Made by a program: the position numbers and the translations under genes | Part shown: one piece after another, positions 1-9,055 of the stretch | Layout of the letters: each line of letters opens with the position of its first letter | Numbering within the stretch: position 1 is the stretch's first letter | Origin: CAZQKW01 sp964594075 | GTDB lineage: Bacteria > Desulfobacterota > WTBG01 > CAIYCZ01 | DNA: 30,330 bases | NCBI GenBank assembly: GCA_964594075.1 | Contig: CAZQKW010000040.1 | Location: 1-30,330 of the forward strand | Reading direction: 5' to 3' | The notes under the pieces: model-generated | Seen by the model: only the letters and a program-made list of their open reading frames with translations | Databases searched by the model: none | Told to the model about the DNA's origin: nothing

Positions 1-9
1 ACTTTTCAT

Positions 10-28
10 CCCCGCTTACAAAGCGGGG
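10..28. terminator. GC-rich hairpin after the FAD oxidoreductase gene
   Basis: A perfect 8-bp stem (CCCCGCTT / AAGCGGGG) closes a 3-base loop. A second small inverted repeat (ATTCAA gtt TTGAAT) follows at 30-44. The pair lies just past the stop of the minus-strand oxidoreductase gene, where a transcription end is expected. Read on the minus strand the stem is followed by ATGAAAAGT, with no clean T-run, so an intrinsic terminator is possible but not proven. It could also be one copy of a dispersed palindrome. Confidence 0.35.
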
Positions 29-54
29 TATTCAAGTTTTGAATTTTCATAAAT

Positions 55-1650
55 TTAATCCTGGTCAAACGATAGCGCTGCACGAATACCATCAACTGCA
101 CAGCTCATTATACCACCTGCATAGCCTGCACCTTCGCCAATCGGAAACAACCCCTTTACTCCGACTGCCTGAAAATTATGTGCGTGTCGCTTTATGCGCA
201 CCGGAGAAGACGTCCGCGTCTCCACCCCAAATAGAGTTCCTTCATCAATAAAACCGGCAATTTTTCGGTTAAAATGTTCAAGAGCCTGTTTAAGCGGCCC
301 GTTTAAAAACTCTGGCAATAGTTCATTAAGATCAGCGGGCATTGCACCAGGTAAACAGGAACATGTGGCGCTGTCTATTTTCGTTTTTTCTCTTTTAAAA
401 AAATTTCTCGCTCGTTGCGCAGGTATCTTAAATTGTTTCCCGCCCATAATAAATGCTTTGTGCTCAAGTGCTTTTTGAAATTCAAGACCGGCCAAAGGAT
501 CCGGTGCTTCGAAATCGGTGGCCGCAATAGTAACCACCACTGCAGCGTTTGCCCAGGGGGAGTCGCGGCGATAATAGCTCATGCCATTTGTCGCGAGTTC
601 TCCCTGATAGGTTGAACAGCTAATGACATACCCTCCCGGGCACATGCAGAAGGTATAAACGCCCCTGCCTGATTCTCTATCAGTATAAGTTAAAAAATAG
701 TCGGCTGGTCCAAGACCGGGGGTTCCACACCATTTGCCCCATTGGGCCCTATTAATGAACTCTTGTGGATGTTCGATTCTCAATCCTACGGCAAAACCTT
801 TTTTTTCAAGGACAATGCCATCCTGTCTTAGACTTTCAAACATGTCGCGGGCACTGTGGCCACAGCCAAGAAATACCGTATCAGTTTTAATAATGTCCCT
901 GTTAGTCTGAACGGAGTTCACCTGGCCATTTTCAAACAATATTCTGTGGACTTTAGTCTCAAAAAAAAATTGTGCCCCTCTTTTCTCCAGACTATCTACC
1001 ATGGCACAAATTATCTGGCGAATCCGGTCGGTTCCCAGATGTGGTTTATTTACAAACAGTATTTCTTCCGGTGCGCCGAATTTCACCAGTTCATGCAAAA
1101 CCTTTTGTCTGAAGGGACTCTTAATGCGCGTGGTCAGTTTTCCGTCAGAGAAGGTTCCCGCTCCTCCTTCGCCAAAAAGGACATTAGATTCAGTGTTCAA
1201 CACCCCATGTGTCCAAAATTCATTTACATCCCTGATACGTTTGGCCATGCGTGCCCCTCGTTCAAATATAATTGGTCTGGCGCCGCGTTCAACAAGTGTC
1301 AGGGCTGCAAAAAGGCCAGAGGGACCACAACCTATTATGACGGGGGAGCAGGTTTGAATTTTGTTTAACTTGTGTGGACGGTGTGTCGGAATCGTATCGT
1401 AGTGTGAGACCTCGGTTCTCTTCAGGATCTCATTCAGCACCTTCTGGGAAGCATACAGCTCCACGGCAATGGTATAGACAAGATCAAGCCGTTCCTGACG
1501 GGCATCCACCGCGCGCTTGATAATTTGTATGTTGATGATGTCTTGAGGGGGCATTCTCAAACAAGCGCTCACCAGATCTCTCAAATCAGGCGTTTCATTA
1601 AATGAATGGCGAATATTTATAAGTTTGACTCTGACCTTTTTTTTAGCCAT
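55..1650 (-). CDS. FAD-dependent dehydrogenase (COG2509-type NAD(P)/FAD oxidoreductase)
   Basis: Probable flavoprotein oxidoreductase of the COG2509 group, whose physiological substrate is not known to me. The protein has 531 residues from the chosen start. Residues 1-100 form a basic N-terminal domain typical of this group. The dinucleotide-binding motif GCGPSG lies at 107-112, followed by the acidic FAD-ribose position in IIFERGAR. Further along are a glycine-rich FGEGGAGTFSDGKL stretch and a C-terminal FAD-contact region (GEGAGYAGGI). I chose the ATG at 1650 because an AGAGG Shine-Dalgarno lies just upstream; an in-frame ATG at 1695 would extend the protein by 15 residues. The gene overlaps the end of the nucleotidyltransferase gene by 34 bases, so translation is probably coupled. 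It is the last gene of the murA-hisD-cca run. Confidence 0.85.
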   Translation of the reverse strand: MAKKKVRVKLINIRHSFNETPDLRDLVSACLRMPPQDIINIQIIKRAVDARQERLDLVYTIAVELYASQKVLNEILKRTEVSHYDTIPTHRPHKLNKIQTCSPVIIGCGPSGLFAALTLVERGARPIIFERGARMAKRIRDVNEFWTHGVLNTESNVLFGEGGAGTFSDGKLTTRIKSPFRQKVLHELVKFGAPEEILFVNKPHLGTDRIRQIICAMVDSLEKRGAQFFFETKVHRILFENGQVNSVQTNRDIIKTDTVFLGCGHSARDMFESLRQDGIVLEKKGFAVGLRIEHPQEFINRAQWGKWCGTPGLGPADYFLTYTDRESGRGVYTFCMCPGGYVISCSTYQGELATNGMSYYRRDSPWANAAVVVTIAATDFEAPDPLAGLEFQKALEHKAFIMGGKQFKIPAQRARNFFKREKTKIDSATCSCLPGAMPADLNELLPEFLNGPLKQALEHFNRKIAGFIDEGTLFGVETRTSSPVRIKRHAHNFQAVGVKGLFPIGEGAGYAGGIMSCAVDGIRAALSFDQD

Positions 1651-3065
1651 TGAAGCGCCTCTTGGCGGGTATTTAAGAGACCTTTGCGTTCGCATTCGGC
1701 AATTTCCCGCAAAATAATTCCAACTTCAGGACCTTCTGGAATTCCCATACATTGCATAATATCGTTTCCATTTACCAGTTCCGTGGCAGGCGCTGCACAT
1801 CCAGAAGCAATATATGTTTCAAACAGTTGTTGCACAAACTGTTTCACCCTGATGCGGGTATCGTTATATTTTTCATCAGCACTGGTAGCCGCGGTATCCG
1901 CAAGAGCAAGGAACATTACTTCAAGCGGGGCCGGCTTTATATCGCGAAGCAACCTGATAATTGCCCTTTCGGTAATCCTGTTTTGCATTGCAAGGTGTAA
2001 AATCCGCATGTGATGACGGGTGATTGTTTCAAGTATCCTGCATGTCTTTTTACCAAGCAGCATTCTCCGGCCAATTGTTTGGTTTATTGCGACTCCCTCA
2101 AGCTCATGGCCAAAAAACCTAATGCTTCTTCCATCATGAGTCTGCGCAGTTATTTTTCCGCTGTCGTGTAACAATGCCGCATATAAAAGTAACGCCCTGC
2201 GCGTGATAATACCCTTTTCAATATATGCATTAAAATAATTGCTCAAAAAAGTCTCGTGGCCTGGGAAATGTTTTTTCATGTTCCCCAGCATAGACGCAAG
2301 ATGCTCCACCGTTTTCAACGAATGATTAAGGAGTGAATACTGATGCGGCCTGCTCTGCTGGGTGAGGGAAAACTGATGTAATTCGGGGATTATCTGCTCC
2401 ATTATCCTCAGTTGAATAAGATGCCGCATGGCAACGGCTGCTTTTTCAAGATTAAATATCGCAAATAGTTCTCGTTTTATTCTCTCCATTGCAACCAGCG
2501 AAATGAGAGAGGCTTTTTTTTTAATCAAGGATTTTGTTTTATTGTCTAAAGAAAAGTTAAACGCTGCAGCAAAGCGAATTGCGCGCAGGATTCTTAATGG
2601 GTCGGAATCGAAAACATCGGGGGAGTTGGCTTTAATGATTTTTTCAGCCACATGTTTTGTCCCATTGAGCGGATCAATAATTTCGGGATTCTGCTCTAAA
2701 AAGAGCTTATCCACTGCAACGGCCATTGAATTAACAGTAAAATCGCGCGACAACAGATCATGTTCTATGGTCGCTCCCTTAAATTTCGAAAAATCTACCG
2801 TTATCGTCCTGTTGCCAATCAAGGCAATAACGCGTTTCTGGTTAAAATCCCAGGGAATAATTTTCCCCTGTATCTTCTCTGCAAACAACCGGGTTACGAG
2901 ATCCCACTGCGCGCCAAGGGTAAAATCAAAGTCTTGGCCATAAAAAAAGCCCATCAGAACATCCCGTACGGCGCCACCAACCAGATAGATGGGAACGCCA
3001 CATTCTTGAGATAGCTGATAGGCCAGTTGTATTATTTTGAAATTTTTTAACTCGTTAATGTTCAA
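1617..3065 (-). CDS. cca: CCA tRNA nucleotidyltransferase / poly(A) polymerase family with HD domain
   Basis: Class II nucleotidyltransferase that adds CCA, or only part of it, to tRNA 3' ends. The head domain shows GGAVRD at residues 30-35, the catalytic carboxylates in DFD at 45-47, and RDFTVNSMA at 107-115. DPLRILRAIRFA, typical of the neck region, lies at about 155-166. A C-terminal HD phosphohydrolase-like domain carries HDSGK at 300-304, so the enzyme may also have phosphatase or phosphodiesterase activity. The start is a TTG; the next in-frame ATG lies after the essential GGAVRD motif, so the TTG, giving about 29 residues before that motif, fits the family best. The ribosome-binding site is weak. 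Sequence alone cannot separate CCA-adding, A-adding and poly(A) polymerase activities. It sits 33 bases after hisD. Confidence 0.85.
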   Translation of the reverse strand: MNINELKNFKIIQLAYQLSQECGVPIYLVGGAVRDVLMGFFYGQDFDFTLGAQWDLVTRLFAEKIQGKIIPWDFNQKRVIALIGNRTITVDFSKFKGATIEHDLLSRDFTVNSMAVAVDKLFLEQNPEIIDPLNGTKHVAEKIIKANSPDVFDSDPLRILRAIRFAAAFNFSLDNKTKSLIKKKASLISLVAMERIKRELFAIFNLEKAAVAMRHLIQLRIMEQIIPELHQFSLTQQSRPHQYSLLNHSLKTVEHLASMLGNMKKHFPGHETFLSNYFNAYIEKGIITRRALLLYAALLHDSGKITAQTHDGRSIRFFGHELEGVAINQTIGRRMLLGKKTCRILETITRHHMRILHLAMQNRITERAIIRLLRDIKPAPLEVMFLALADTAATSADEKYNDTRIRVKQFVQQLFETYIASGCAAPATELVNGNDIMQCMGIPEGPEVGIILREIAECERKGLLNTRQEALQWLKKRSESNL

Positions 3066-3098
3066 TCTGTGATATCACCGCCGGCGCACTAAATTTAA

Positions 3099-4388
3099 TT
3101 ATTTTTTAAGACGCTGCACAACAGACTGTGCATGTGCGTCAAGAGATTCTGCCCGCGCAAGCCTTATGACATCAGGGGCTACGGCACGCAACGCATCGCG
3201 CGAAAAATAAATAAGGCTGGTTTTTTTCAAAAAGTCATCCACCGAAAGCGGAGAGAAAAACCGCGCAGTGCCTCCTGTGGGTAATACATGGTTTGGTCCC
3301 GCCATGTAGTCGCCAACAGCTTCGGGGGTATAGTGACCCAAGAACACTGCCCCGGCGTTTTTTATGTGCGGCACCAGCTCCCATGGCTGTTCCACTGCAA
3401 GTTCGAGGTGTTCCGGAGCTACTTCATTGGCAAGTTCAAGGGCTTCAGAAATATCCCTGGTTACAATAAGTGCTCCGTGATTTTCCAGTGCACGGGCTGC
3501 AATCGGCCGTTTCTTGAGGCGTTTAAGCTGAGCTGCCAACTCCTTTAGGATACCGCGGGCATGCGTTTCATGGGGAGTCAACAGTATGGTGCAAGCCATT
3601 TCATCGTGTTCCGCCTGAGACAGGAGATCAGAAGCAATATATGCTGGATCACAGCTTCCATCGGATATAACGAGTATTTCGCTTGGTCCGGCAATCATAT
3701 CAATATCAACTGCTCCATAAACAAGGCGCTTTGCTGCTGCAACATATATATTGCCCGGGCCGACGATTTTATCAACCTGAGGAATTGTTTCAGTTCCATA
3801 AGCAAGCGCAGCAATCGCGTGCGCACCGCCGACTTGATAAATATCGGTTATTCCGCACAGGTCTGCCGCTGCCAGAATCATAGGGTTAATGCCCGTCCCA
3901 GTACCAGGACTGACCATAATAATTTTATGAACCCCTGCAACGCGAGCAGGGATTGCATTCATAAGCACTGAGGAGGGGTATAGTGCTTTCCCCCCCGGCA
4001 CATAAATGCCTACTTTTTTAAGCGGCTGCACTATTTGGCCAAGCGTGATTCCCGACGACTCGGTGCAAAACCATGATTGTTGTAGCTGGCGGCGATGAAA
4101 TGTTTCTATTCTTTGGCACGCTGCTTTCAACGAAGACAGATTTTTTTTTAATATTTTTTCTCGGCTTCCCTTTATGGTCTGCTCTGATATTTTAAGCTCT
4201 GTTTTCCTTATTACCCGTTTATCAAATCGTTCCGCAAATCGTAACAGCGCTGCATCACCATGCTTCTTTACTTCTAAAAGAATTGCGCGCACCGTGTTCT
4301 CAACAGTCTCAATTTCAATCTGCCCTCTATTGATAATCTGGGCAAACAATGATTTAAAATCTTTCTGGCGAGTTTTTAAGATGCGCAT
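3099..4388 (-). CDS. hisD: Histidinol dehydrogenase
   Basis: Catalyses the last two steps of histidine synthesis, oxidising L-histidinol to L-histidine with two NAD+; cytoplasmic and Zn-dependent. At 429 residues it has the usual family length. Visible signatures are VGIYVPGGKALYPSS (126-140), GPGNIYVAAAKR (210-221), GPSEILVISDGS (234-245), the zinc-site segment QAEHD (258-262), AVGDYMAGPNHVLPTGG near residue 360, and a C-terminal HAQSV. It starts 15 bases after the murA stop, with an AGG about 7 bases before the ATG. No other his gene is in the window, so the pathway genes appear to be scattered in this genome. Confidence 0.97.
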   Translation of the reverse strand: MRILKTRQKDFKSLFAQIINRGQIEIETVENTVRAILLEVKKHGDAALLRFAERFDKRVIRKTELKISEQTIKGSREKILKKNLSSLKAACQRIETFHRRQLQQSWFCTESSGITLGQIVQPLKKVGIYVPGGKALYPSSVLMNAIPARVAGVHKIIMVSPGTGTGINPMILAAADLCGITDIYQVGGAHAIAALAYGTETIPQVDKIVGPGNIYVAAAKRLVYGAVDIDMIAGPSEILVISDGSCDPAYIASDLLSQAEHDEMACTILLTPHETHARGILKELAAQLKRLKKRPIAARALENHGALIVTRDISEALELANEVAPEHLELAVEQPWELVPHIKNAGAVFLGHYTPEAVGDYMAGPNHVLPTGGTARFFSPLSVDDFLKKTSLIYFSRDALRAVAPDVIRLARAESLDAHAQSVVQRLKK

Positions 4389-4403
4389 ACCTGGTAATGC
4401 TTT

Positions 4404-5654
4404 CTATTCTTTTATTCGATAAATATCGGCGCCCAATTTTTTTAATTTCTCATCGAGCCGTTCATATCCCCGGTCAAGATGATAAACACGGGAAACCTTT
4501 GTTGTGCCTTCTGCCGCCAGAGCCGCTAAAATCAGCGAAGCGCTTGCTCTTAAATCGGTTGCCATGACGGGGGCTCCGCGGAGTTTTTTGACGCCTGTTA
4601 TTATAGCACTGTCCTGTTCAAGTCGTATATCTGCTCCCATACGTTCGAGTTCAGCCACATGCGTGAACCTGTTCTCAAAAATCGTTTCACGGATTACCGA
4701 TGTTCCTTCGGCTATTGAACATAAGGCCATTATTTGCGCCTGCATATCGGTAGGAAATCCCGGATACGGGAGTGTCTTTACCTCAACGGGTTTTAAGGAC
4801 CCATTACAGCTGACATGCGCCGTGGTATGGTTTTCCTCGATGTTAAGACCAGCCTCCTGCAATTTATCAACTATTGATCGCATATGGGTGAGCGGGCAGT
4901 TTTTGATGGTAACAGCACCTTTTGTTATCCCGGCCGCGATCATGAAAGTGCCCGCTTCAATGCGGTCAGCCATGAGGGTATGCTCAAGCGTGTTTAATTC
5001 TTTTACTCCTTCAATCACGAGGGTATCCGTTCCCTCGCCGGTAATATGTGCCCCCATGCTTTTTAAAGCCTGCGCCAGTTCCACTACCTCTGGCTCACGA
5101 GCTGCATTAACAATAGTTGTTATCCCATCTGCAAGGCTTGCGGCCATCATAATATTTTCAGTGCCGCCTACCGTAGGGATATCAAACAATAATTTTGTCC
5201 CTTTGAGTCCGGCACATGATGCATTTACGTAACCGTTTTCAAGGGAGATCGAGACCCCCAAAGCCTCCAAGGCCTTTAAGTGCAAATCTACCGGTCGAAC
5301 GCCTATTGCACATCCCCCGGGGAGCGATACCCGTGCCCGGTGAAACCGAGCCAGCAACGGTCCCAGGACAAGAAATGAAGCACGCATAGTTTTTACTAGT
5401 TCATACGGCGCTTCGTTTGAGTCAATTTTATCCGTGCTAATATGAAGTCCGTCAGACATAGTAATAACACACCCTAAATGTTCCAGCAGTTTCTTCATCG
5501 TCGTGATATCATGAAGCTGTGGGACATTTTTTATTTTATGTTCTCCGTGCGCAAGCAGTGTTGCTGCAAGAATTGGAAGCGCCGCATTCTTGGCGCCGCT
5601 CACTGTTACTTCGCCGAGCAGGGGATTCCCCCCCTGTATGATAATAGCATCCAT
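4404..5654 (-). CDS. murA: UDP-N-acetylglucosamine 1-carboxyvinyltransferase
   Basis: First committed step of peptidoglycan synthesis: transfers enolpyruvate from PEP to UDP-GlcNAc in the cytoplasm. The protein has 416 residues, the standard length. SGAKNAALP is at 19-27, and the PEP-binding loop GGCAIGVRPVDLHL carries the catalytic cysteine at residue 115, the same number as in E. coli MurA. That residue is the target of fosfomycin; organisms with Asp there are naturally resistant, and this one has Cys. It is the first gene of the minus-strand run and is divergent from the PilZ gene. No strong Shine-Dalgarno precedes the ATG. Its presence argues for a peptidoglycan-making host. Confidence 0.97.
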   Translation of the reverse strand: MDAIIIQGGNPLLGEVTVSGAKNAALPILAATLLAHGEHKIKNVPQLHDITTMKKLLEHLGCVITMSDGLHISTDKIDSNEAPYELVKTMRASFLVLGPLLARFHRARVSLPGGCAIGVRPVDLHLKALEALGVSISLENGYVNASCAGLKGTKLLFDIPTVGGTENIMMAASLADGITTIVNAAREPEVVELAQALKSMGAHITGEGTDTLVIEGVKELNTLEHTLMADRIEAGTFMIAAGITKGAVTIKNCPLTHMRSIVDKLQEAGLNIEENHTTAHVSCNGSLKPVEVKTLPYPGFPTDMQAQIMALCSIAEGTSVIRETIFENRFTHVAELERMGADIRLEQDSAIITGVKKLRGAPVMATDLRASASLILAALAAEGTTKVSRVYHLDRGYERLDEKLKKLGADIYRIKE

Positions 5655-5715
5655 TGGTTATGTATTGTTTGTCTTTTGTTTGCTCATCAAGAGATACAAT
5701 TGTTTTCTGCCATAT

Positions 5716-5744
5716 ATTCTATAGTGAAAACATTATGCATTCAA
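5716..5744 (-). promoter_or_regulatory. Candidate sigma70-like promoter for the murA run
   Basis: On the minus strand TTGAAT (5744-5739) and TAGAAT (5721-5716) are separated by 17 bases, about 60 bases before the murA start. The spacing is ideal but both boxes are only partial matches in an AT-rich stretch. I see no matching strong promoter for the PilZ gene in the same 215-base divergent gap. Confidence 0.35.
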
Positions 5745-5869
5745 CGCGTGCGGTAATCAAGTAAATTTGTAGCCAGCATATAGGAATAAATATTTACTAT
5801 TAAACATCTTATTGTTAATTGCCGAAAAAACTTACTGTGCCAAACATTAATAATCAAGGAGAAAACTAT

Positions 5870-6196
5870 ATGGCAATTCCGATACATGCAAAAGAAGATA
5901 GACGGGCATGGAAAAGGTATATCGTACTGTTAAAGGGGAAATATCTCTTGGACAACTTCAGGCACTATAAGGAATGTATAGTTATAGATATAAGCAGACA
6001 GGGCGCCTGTATAAAGACACCCATTGAACATAATGTCTCAAGAGGCGATGCGATCTGCTTGGAATTAGTCACTGACAAGGAAAACTATTTAAACATTAAT
6101 GCCGAGGTGCAATGGACCAAGACCATTGAACATGGTTCTTTAATTGGCATAAAATTCGAATCCTTGTTTGATATTCAAGCTACTAAAATTTTATAA
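5870..6196 (+). CDS. PilZ domain protein
   Basis: Small (108-residue) stand-alone PilZ domain. It has the two c-di-GMP-binding signatures of the family: an RxxxR motif (RAWKR, near residue 11) and D-x-S-x-x-G as DISRQGACI near residue 43. It therefore could bind c-di-GMP, although motif presence does not prove binding. I chose the ATG at 5870 because AAGGAG lies 8 bases upstream; an upstream in-frame TTG at 5819 lacks such a site. It is the first of five plus-strand genes that include an MglA-like GTPase, so a role in transmitting a second-messenger signal to that module is plausible but inferred. Confidence 0.8.
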   Translation: MAIPIHAKEDRRAWKRYIVLLKGKYLLDNFRHYKECIVIDISRQGACIKTPIEHNVSRGDAICLELVTDKENYLNINAEVQWTKTIEHGSLIGIKFESLFDIQATKIL

Positions 6197-6199
6197 AAC

Positions 6200-6225
6200 A
6201 TGTTCTTTATAAATTTATTGAACAT
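6200..6225. repeat. Inverted repeat between the PilZ and TPR genes
   Basis: ATGTTC and GAACAT form a perfect 6-bp inverted repeat around a 14-base AT-only spacer, immediately after the PilZ stop. It may be a weak transcript hairpin or an operator. There is no terminator-type T-run. Confidence 0.3.
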
Positions 6226-6311
6226 TCTGGTTTACTTCTAAAATACTGCCGCCCCATGAGCCAATGTACTGCTATTAATAAAACGAGTACATACAGAAAG
6301 GTTCAAACATT

Positions 6312-7448
6312 ATGCAAGTAGCATTTAATAAACAACCATCAGCAACCGCTTTGTTTGAAAAAAAACGTGATGAATATTTGGCTATTGCAAAACATAACCC
6401 TGAGGATATTGCGATCCATATTAAACTCGCGGAGCTTTATCTTAAAAATAATGAGAAAGATAAAGCAATAGGCGAGTATTTATATGCTGCCCAAAAATAT
6501 GAAGAAAAAAAATTATATCAAATAGCGATATCTACATACAATTTAATTATTTCACTCGATCCGGGGAAAACCTATATTTACACGACATTGGCCGATATTT
6601 ATACCAGGAACGGTTTTAATGGTGATGCAGTCACCGTCCTGGAAAAACTTGCTCACTATTACCATGAAAAAAACATGTTGCCGGAATGTATTGAGACGCT
6701 TAACAAAATTCTTGATATAGACCCACATAACGAAATTTTTAAATTGAAAGTCAAGAGGTTTATTGAAGATAAAGAAATCATGTCAGCCGAAAAAATGGCT
6801 AATTACAGTCCGCCAAATACTTGTGCAACCAAGCCCGGTGAAAATAATTTTCAATCATTAATAAAAAAAGCTGCATATGATTTTTTTGACCTCGAAAAAA
6901 ACCTTCAAGATGACGATTCCTTCTGTTTGGAAACCGGTATCGCAATACCCGAAGAATCTTCTGTTTTATTTGAAGATAATCAAGATCAAACAAAACCCTA
7001 TGACGAGATATTTAACGAGATGAAACTTATGAATGAGCAGAGCGCCGAGAGCGCCCTGCCAGATTTTTATTATAATCTGGGAATAGCTCATATGCAGGTA
7101 AAACAATTTGAAAATGCAATAGAGGATTTTAAAAAAGCCATTGCCTGTATCCCTAAATTTGTTTTGAGAAGTATTCCCAGCGTCATTAAACCCGCTGATT
7201 GTTACATCCAAATCGTTAGATGCTGCAAAGCTATTCAAAAACCAGACTTGGCTGAACATTATCTTAAAATAGGATTAATTTTTGATACGCTTAGTTATGC
7301 AGAAGACCAAATTTTACTGAATGAATTAGATTTTTTATATAAAGAAATGGTTAATAAAAAATTAACTATATGGAATATAAAAAAGAAAATTTTATCGATT
7401 AAATATTTTCGTTTATTTAAAAAAATATTATTAAAACCATATAATTAA
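6312..7448 (+). CDS. Tetratricopeptide repeat protein
   Basis: A 378-residue soluble scaffold-type protein of unknown specific function. Helical TPR-like repeats cover about residues 30-140 (for example AIHIKLAELYLKNNEKDKAI and IYTTLADIYTRNGFNGDAV), with another TPR at about 248-283 (YYNLGIAHMQVKQFENAIED). Between them is an acidic, less ordered linker, and the last about 35 residues are strongly basic. No signal peptide or membrane span is seen. The gene is extremely AT-rich: hand-counted 60-base lines gave 25% GC in the middle and about 12% near the end. It ends 24 bases before the GTPase gene, so it is probably a partner of that GTPase, as TPR proteins commonly are in MglA modules. Confidence 0.7.
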   Translation: MQVAFNKQPSATALFEKKRDEYLAIAKHNPEDIAIHIKLAELYLKNNEKDKAIGEYLYAAQKYEEKKLYQIAISTYNLIISLDPGKTYIYTTLADIYTRNGFNGDAVTVLEKLAHYYHEKNMLPECIETLNKILDIDPHNEIFKLKVKRFIEDKEIMSAEKMANYSPPNTCATKPGENNFQSLIKKAAYDFFDLEKNLQDDDSFCLETGIAIPEESSVLFEDNQDQTKPYDEIFNEMKLMNEQSAESALPDFYYNLGIAHMQVKQFENAIEDFKKAIACIPKFVLRSIPSVIKPADCYIQIVRCCKAIQKPDLAEHYLKIGLIFDTLSYAEDQILLNELDFLYKEMVNKKLTIWNIKKKILSIKYFRLFKKILLKPYN

Positions 7449-7472
7449 AAAACTTTTATTTAAAGGAATAAA

Positions 7473-9035
7473 ATGCCTATACTTAATAGCAAAAAAAAGG
7501 AAATAGATATAAAAATTGTGTATTATGGACCCGCCTTATGCGGTAAAACAACAAATCTTCAGACCATTTTTAAGAAACTGGCACCTCATCAGCGCGGAGA
7601 AATGGTATCGCTTGCGACCAAGGATGACCGGACGCTATTTTTTGATTTCCTCCCTATTGAATTGGGAAATGTAAGAGGGTACAAAACAAGATTCCATGTA
7701 TATACCGTGCCAGGACAGGTTTATTATAGTTTAACACGAAGGGCTGTATTAACTAACTTTGATGGCGTCATTTTTGTCGCTGATTCTCAAGTTGGCAAAA
7801 TGGAAGAAAATATTGAGAGTTTTAATGATCTTGAAGAGAATTTAAGGTTTTATAAAAAAGATATATATTCAATACCGTTTATCATACAATATAACAAAAG
7901 AGATTTGCCAAACATAATTTCAGTTGAAGAACTCAATGCCACGTTAAATAAATTACATTCTCCCTATTTTGAAGCATGCGCCATTAAAGGTCCCGGTGTA
8001 ATGGAAACACTTACCGCCTGCTGTAAACAAATATTGCGACAACTTGATGCGGTATCGGTAACACACAATGCGCCGGTTATTAAAATCATCAAAGAATCCG
8101 AACCATCGCCCATTGATAATTCCCTGCCATTTACGCCGCCTGCTTCGGCGCTTTCAAAGGAGGAGTTTACCTGCCGGCCGCAGCCTCAACCTCATCCTCA
8201 TCCACAGCCTGAACTTTTTTCACCATGTGTCTCAGAAGAAGTATCCAAAGAAACACCTGCAATTCAATTAGCTGCGCATGGTGAAACAACAGAGAAAATA
8301 TTAATCCCTGAGACGGTAACTGATATTGCGCAAGGGTCCACTTCTTCTTGTGCAGATGCGTTTTCTGCAAGTAACAAACAGCGTGAAAACGTGCCACTGG
8401 CAGACAATGCGTCCAATTTACTTGCTGAAGTATCCCCAAAGAAACCAGGCTATAATGATTTTTCAATGGAGACTTCCTCCCCATCACCTGCAACGCTTAC
8501 ACCTGAAAATGGCTCGCCACAGGGGCCTGTTATCCGAATTACCACCGTTGCTGCCGAATCAGCTGGAGAGGAAACCCCTTTTAATACCGACGCTGAATCA
8601 TGTGTAGCGCGAGAAGAATTACCATCAGCAGAAGCTCACCAATTAGTTGAATTATCAGTGAGCCCGATATCGCGTATTTCAATTGAGAACATCGAGGAGG
8701 AAGATGACACGCGTGAAGACCACGTCGAAATTCCCACCGAGACACTGCTTGAAACAACAATGCTTTCTCCAGAAGAAATAGATGTCAAGCACACATCTTC
8801 TATGGCACCACACAGGGAAGAATTGCTATCCCCAAAGCACTCCATGGAAGCGCCCAATGAAGTAGCTGCCGAAGAACACGCAAACTTCAGAATCGTGGCA
8901 TGCGGACAGCCGCACAAGGAGACTGAAACAGCAGTAAAAATACCGCTTATTTTCAAGATTGAAGAACTCAAAAAAGAATGCTTAATAAGTCTTATTATTA
9001 AATTTAATGATTTTATCTTGAGAGAACCCCGCTGA
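7473..9035 (+). CDS. MglA-like small GTPase with long disordered C-terminal tail
   Basis: Ras-superfamily GTPase of the MglA group, which in other bacteria sets cell polarity and drives gliding or type IV pilus motility. Residues 1-195 form the G domain: P-loop GPALCGKTT (19-27), TVPGQ (78-82, MglA-type instead of DTAGQ), FVADSQ (101-106) and the guanine-specificity motif NKRDLP (141-146). Canonical MglA proteins are about 195 residues; this one continues to 520 with a tail rich in Ser, Pro, Glu and Thr, including a short Pro-Gln-His repeat near residue 235, and a hydrophobic/amphipathic last 30 residues. AAAGGA lies just before the ATG. No MglB/Roadblock GAP gene is adjacent. The GTPase call is firm; the biological output is inferred from family. 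Confidence 0.85.
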   Translation: MPILNSKKKEIDIKIVYYGPALCGKTTNLQTIFKKLAPHQRGEMVSLATKDDRTLFFDFLPIELGNVRGYKTRFHVYTVPGQVYYSLTRRAVLTNFDGVIFVADSQVGKMEENIESFNDLEENLRFYKKDIYSIPFIIQYNKRDLPNIISVEELNATLNKLHSPYFEACAIKGPGVMETLTACCKQILRQLDAVSVTHNAPVIKIIKESEPSPIDNSLPFTPPASALSKEEFTCRPQPQPHPHPQPELFSPCVSEEVSKETPAIQLAAHGETTEKILIPETVTDIAQGSTSSCADAFSASNKQRENVPLADNASNLLAEVSPKKPGYNDFSMETSSPSPATLTPENGSPQGPVIRITTVAAESAGEETPFNTDAESCVAREELPSAEAHQLVELSVSPISRISIENIEEEDDTREDHVEIPTETLLETTMLSPEEIDVKHTSSMAPHREELLSPKHSMEAPNEVAAEEHANFRIVACGQPHKETETAVKIPLIFKIEELKKECLISLIIKFNDFILREPR

Positions 9036-9055
9036 TATTATGCCAACGAATAAAA

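Noticed and set aside
4504..5232. 242-codon plus-strand frame inside murA
   Set aside because: Ser/Ala/Ile-rich shadow of murA on the opposite strand; murA is unambiguous.
8176..8210. Tandem Pro/Gln/His-coding repeat as a CRISPR or phase-variable tract
   Set aside because: Only a few degenerate hexamer units within a coding tail; no spacers and no homopolymer slippage tract.
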